Assembly: GCA_016946835.1 (NCBI GenBank) | Contig: JACVTC010000574.1 | Span: 1-17,590, forward strand | Reading direction: 5' to 3' | From: Neocallimastix lanati (nom. inval.) | Lineage: Eukaryota > Neocallimastigomycota > Neocallimastigomycetes > Neocallimastigales > Neocallimastigaceae | DNA length: 17,590 nt | Shown: positions 17,229 through 17,590 of the stretch, piece by piece | How the letters are laid out: each line of letters begins with the position of its first letter | Position numbering within the stretch: the first letter of the stretch is position 1 | The notes under the pieces: model-generated | Database searches by the model: none | The model's input: the letters and a program-made list of their open reading frames with translations, nothing else | Told to the model about the DNA's origin: nothing | Program-made: the position numbers and the translations under genes

Positions 17229-17507
17229 TGTTGAAAATATAGAATGCTGAAATTCTCAGGATTTCAGTTGAAAAATTCAATATTTCAGATAGGAGACTAT
17301 TATGAATATATTTAGAATGGCTTGAAGTATATTTACAAAAGTGGTGACTTAGTTTTGAATTATTTTACATTATTTACGTTGATTAGATAATCATTTGGTT
17401 GAAAATAAATTTTACCATTCGGTTGAGGATTGTATGAAATGTTAAATTAAAGATTGATGCAATAGCTGTTGATGAATTCTTCTAATGGTAATTTGATTAT
17501 CAAAGCT
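17229..17507 (-). pseudogene. Relic of a second copia integrase
   Basis: Minus-strand pieces follow the intact element's integrase in order. Near 17507-17490 there is a DNQ piece where DNGKEF is expected. From 17479, EFINSYCINL, a stop, then FNISYNPQPNGK corresponds to the EENGIHHQFSVPYNPSQNGR region. From about 17403 another frame reads FNQMII with stops, then KLSHHFCKY, SKYIHNSLLSEI and ISAFYIF, corresponding to FNGILI, KLSHDFWEF, ANYIHNRLP and FGCRVYFF. At least four stops and two frame changes mean it is dead. It differs much from 9999-14261, so it is an older or different copia family. It may extend past the right edge of the window. Confidence 0.7.
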
Positions 17508-17590
17508 AATAAGTTTTTTTTTTTAATACACATTTTTTAAATTTAAAAATCTTACTAAATAATAATTATTTTTTTTTAAATTAGTTATAT

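Noticed and set aside
1-17590. Dictyostelium or Plasmodium as the source organism, from AT content and Asn runs
   Set aside because: A Ty1/copia element together with a pectin-lyase relic, a bacterial-style GT2 and a murB relic fits anaerobic gut fungi better. It cannot be fully excluded without a marker gene.
1-17590. CRISPR arrays, rRNA genes, bacterial operons
   Set aside because: None seen. The only regular array (15219-15455) has no spacers of constant length and lies inside a retrotransposon leader.

Overview
The window is extremely AT-rich eukaryotic DNA with long A/T homopolymers, few genes, several LTR-retrotransposon copies in different states of decay, and genes or gene relics of bacterial or plant-cell-wall-degrading type. 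This combination best fits an anaerobic gut fungus (Neocallimastigomycota), a group known for about 80% AT genomes, pectin- and cellulose-degrading enzymes and many genes acquired from rumen bacteria. The assignment is an inference from composition and gene content, not from a marker gene.

Layout, left to right. 1-618: the 3' end of a decayed LTR element (short coding relic, stem-loop plus polypurine tract, LTR copy A). 619-1886: AT-rich spacer. 1887-2132: a primer-binding-site relic joined to LTR copy D of the same family, on the minus strand. 2133-3146: spacer. 3147-3741 (minus): a frameshifted relic of the substrate-binding half of bacterial MurB (UDP-N-acetylenolpyruvoylglucosamine reductase). 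3928-4750 (minus): LTR copy B with internal relics. 4750-5400: unassigned, with a recurrent ATTGACCA-containing motif. 6052-6556 (plus): a broken C-terminal part of a family 4 polysaccharide lyase (rhamnogalacturonan lyase). About 6950-7677 (plus): LTR copy C with internal relics. 7974-8735 (plus): the only intact ordinary gene, a small family 2 glycosyltransferase with an N-terminal hydrophobic segment. 9668-15948 (minus): a nearly complete Ty1/copia retrotransposon with 258-bp LTRs, a 6-bp target-site duplication, primer-binding site, polypurine tract, 1.1-kb leader with a six-unit hairpin repeat, and a gag-pol frame interrupted only by two mutually compensating frameshifts in gag. 15955-17228: spacer. 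17229-17507 (minus): a relic of another copia integrase.

The window therefore reads as a retrotransposon graveyard between a live glycosyltransferase gene and two degraded enzyme genes. Patches of less extreme base composition mark nearly all of the relics. Two points stand out: a peptidoglycan-synthesis gene fragment in a fungal setting, and copia primer-binding sites that match the internal anticodon half of tRNA-Lys(CUU) rather than a tRNA 3' end.
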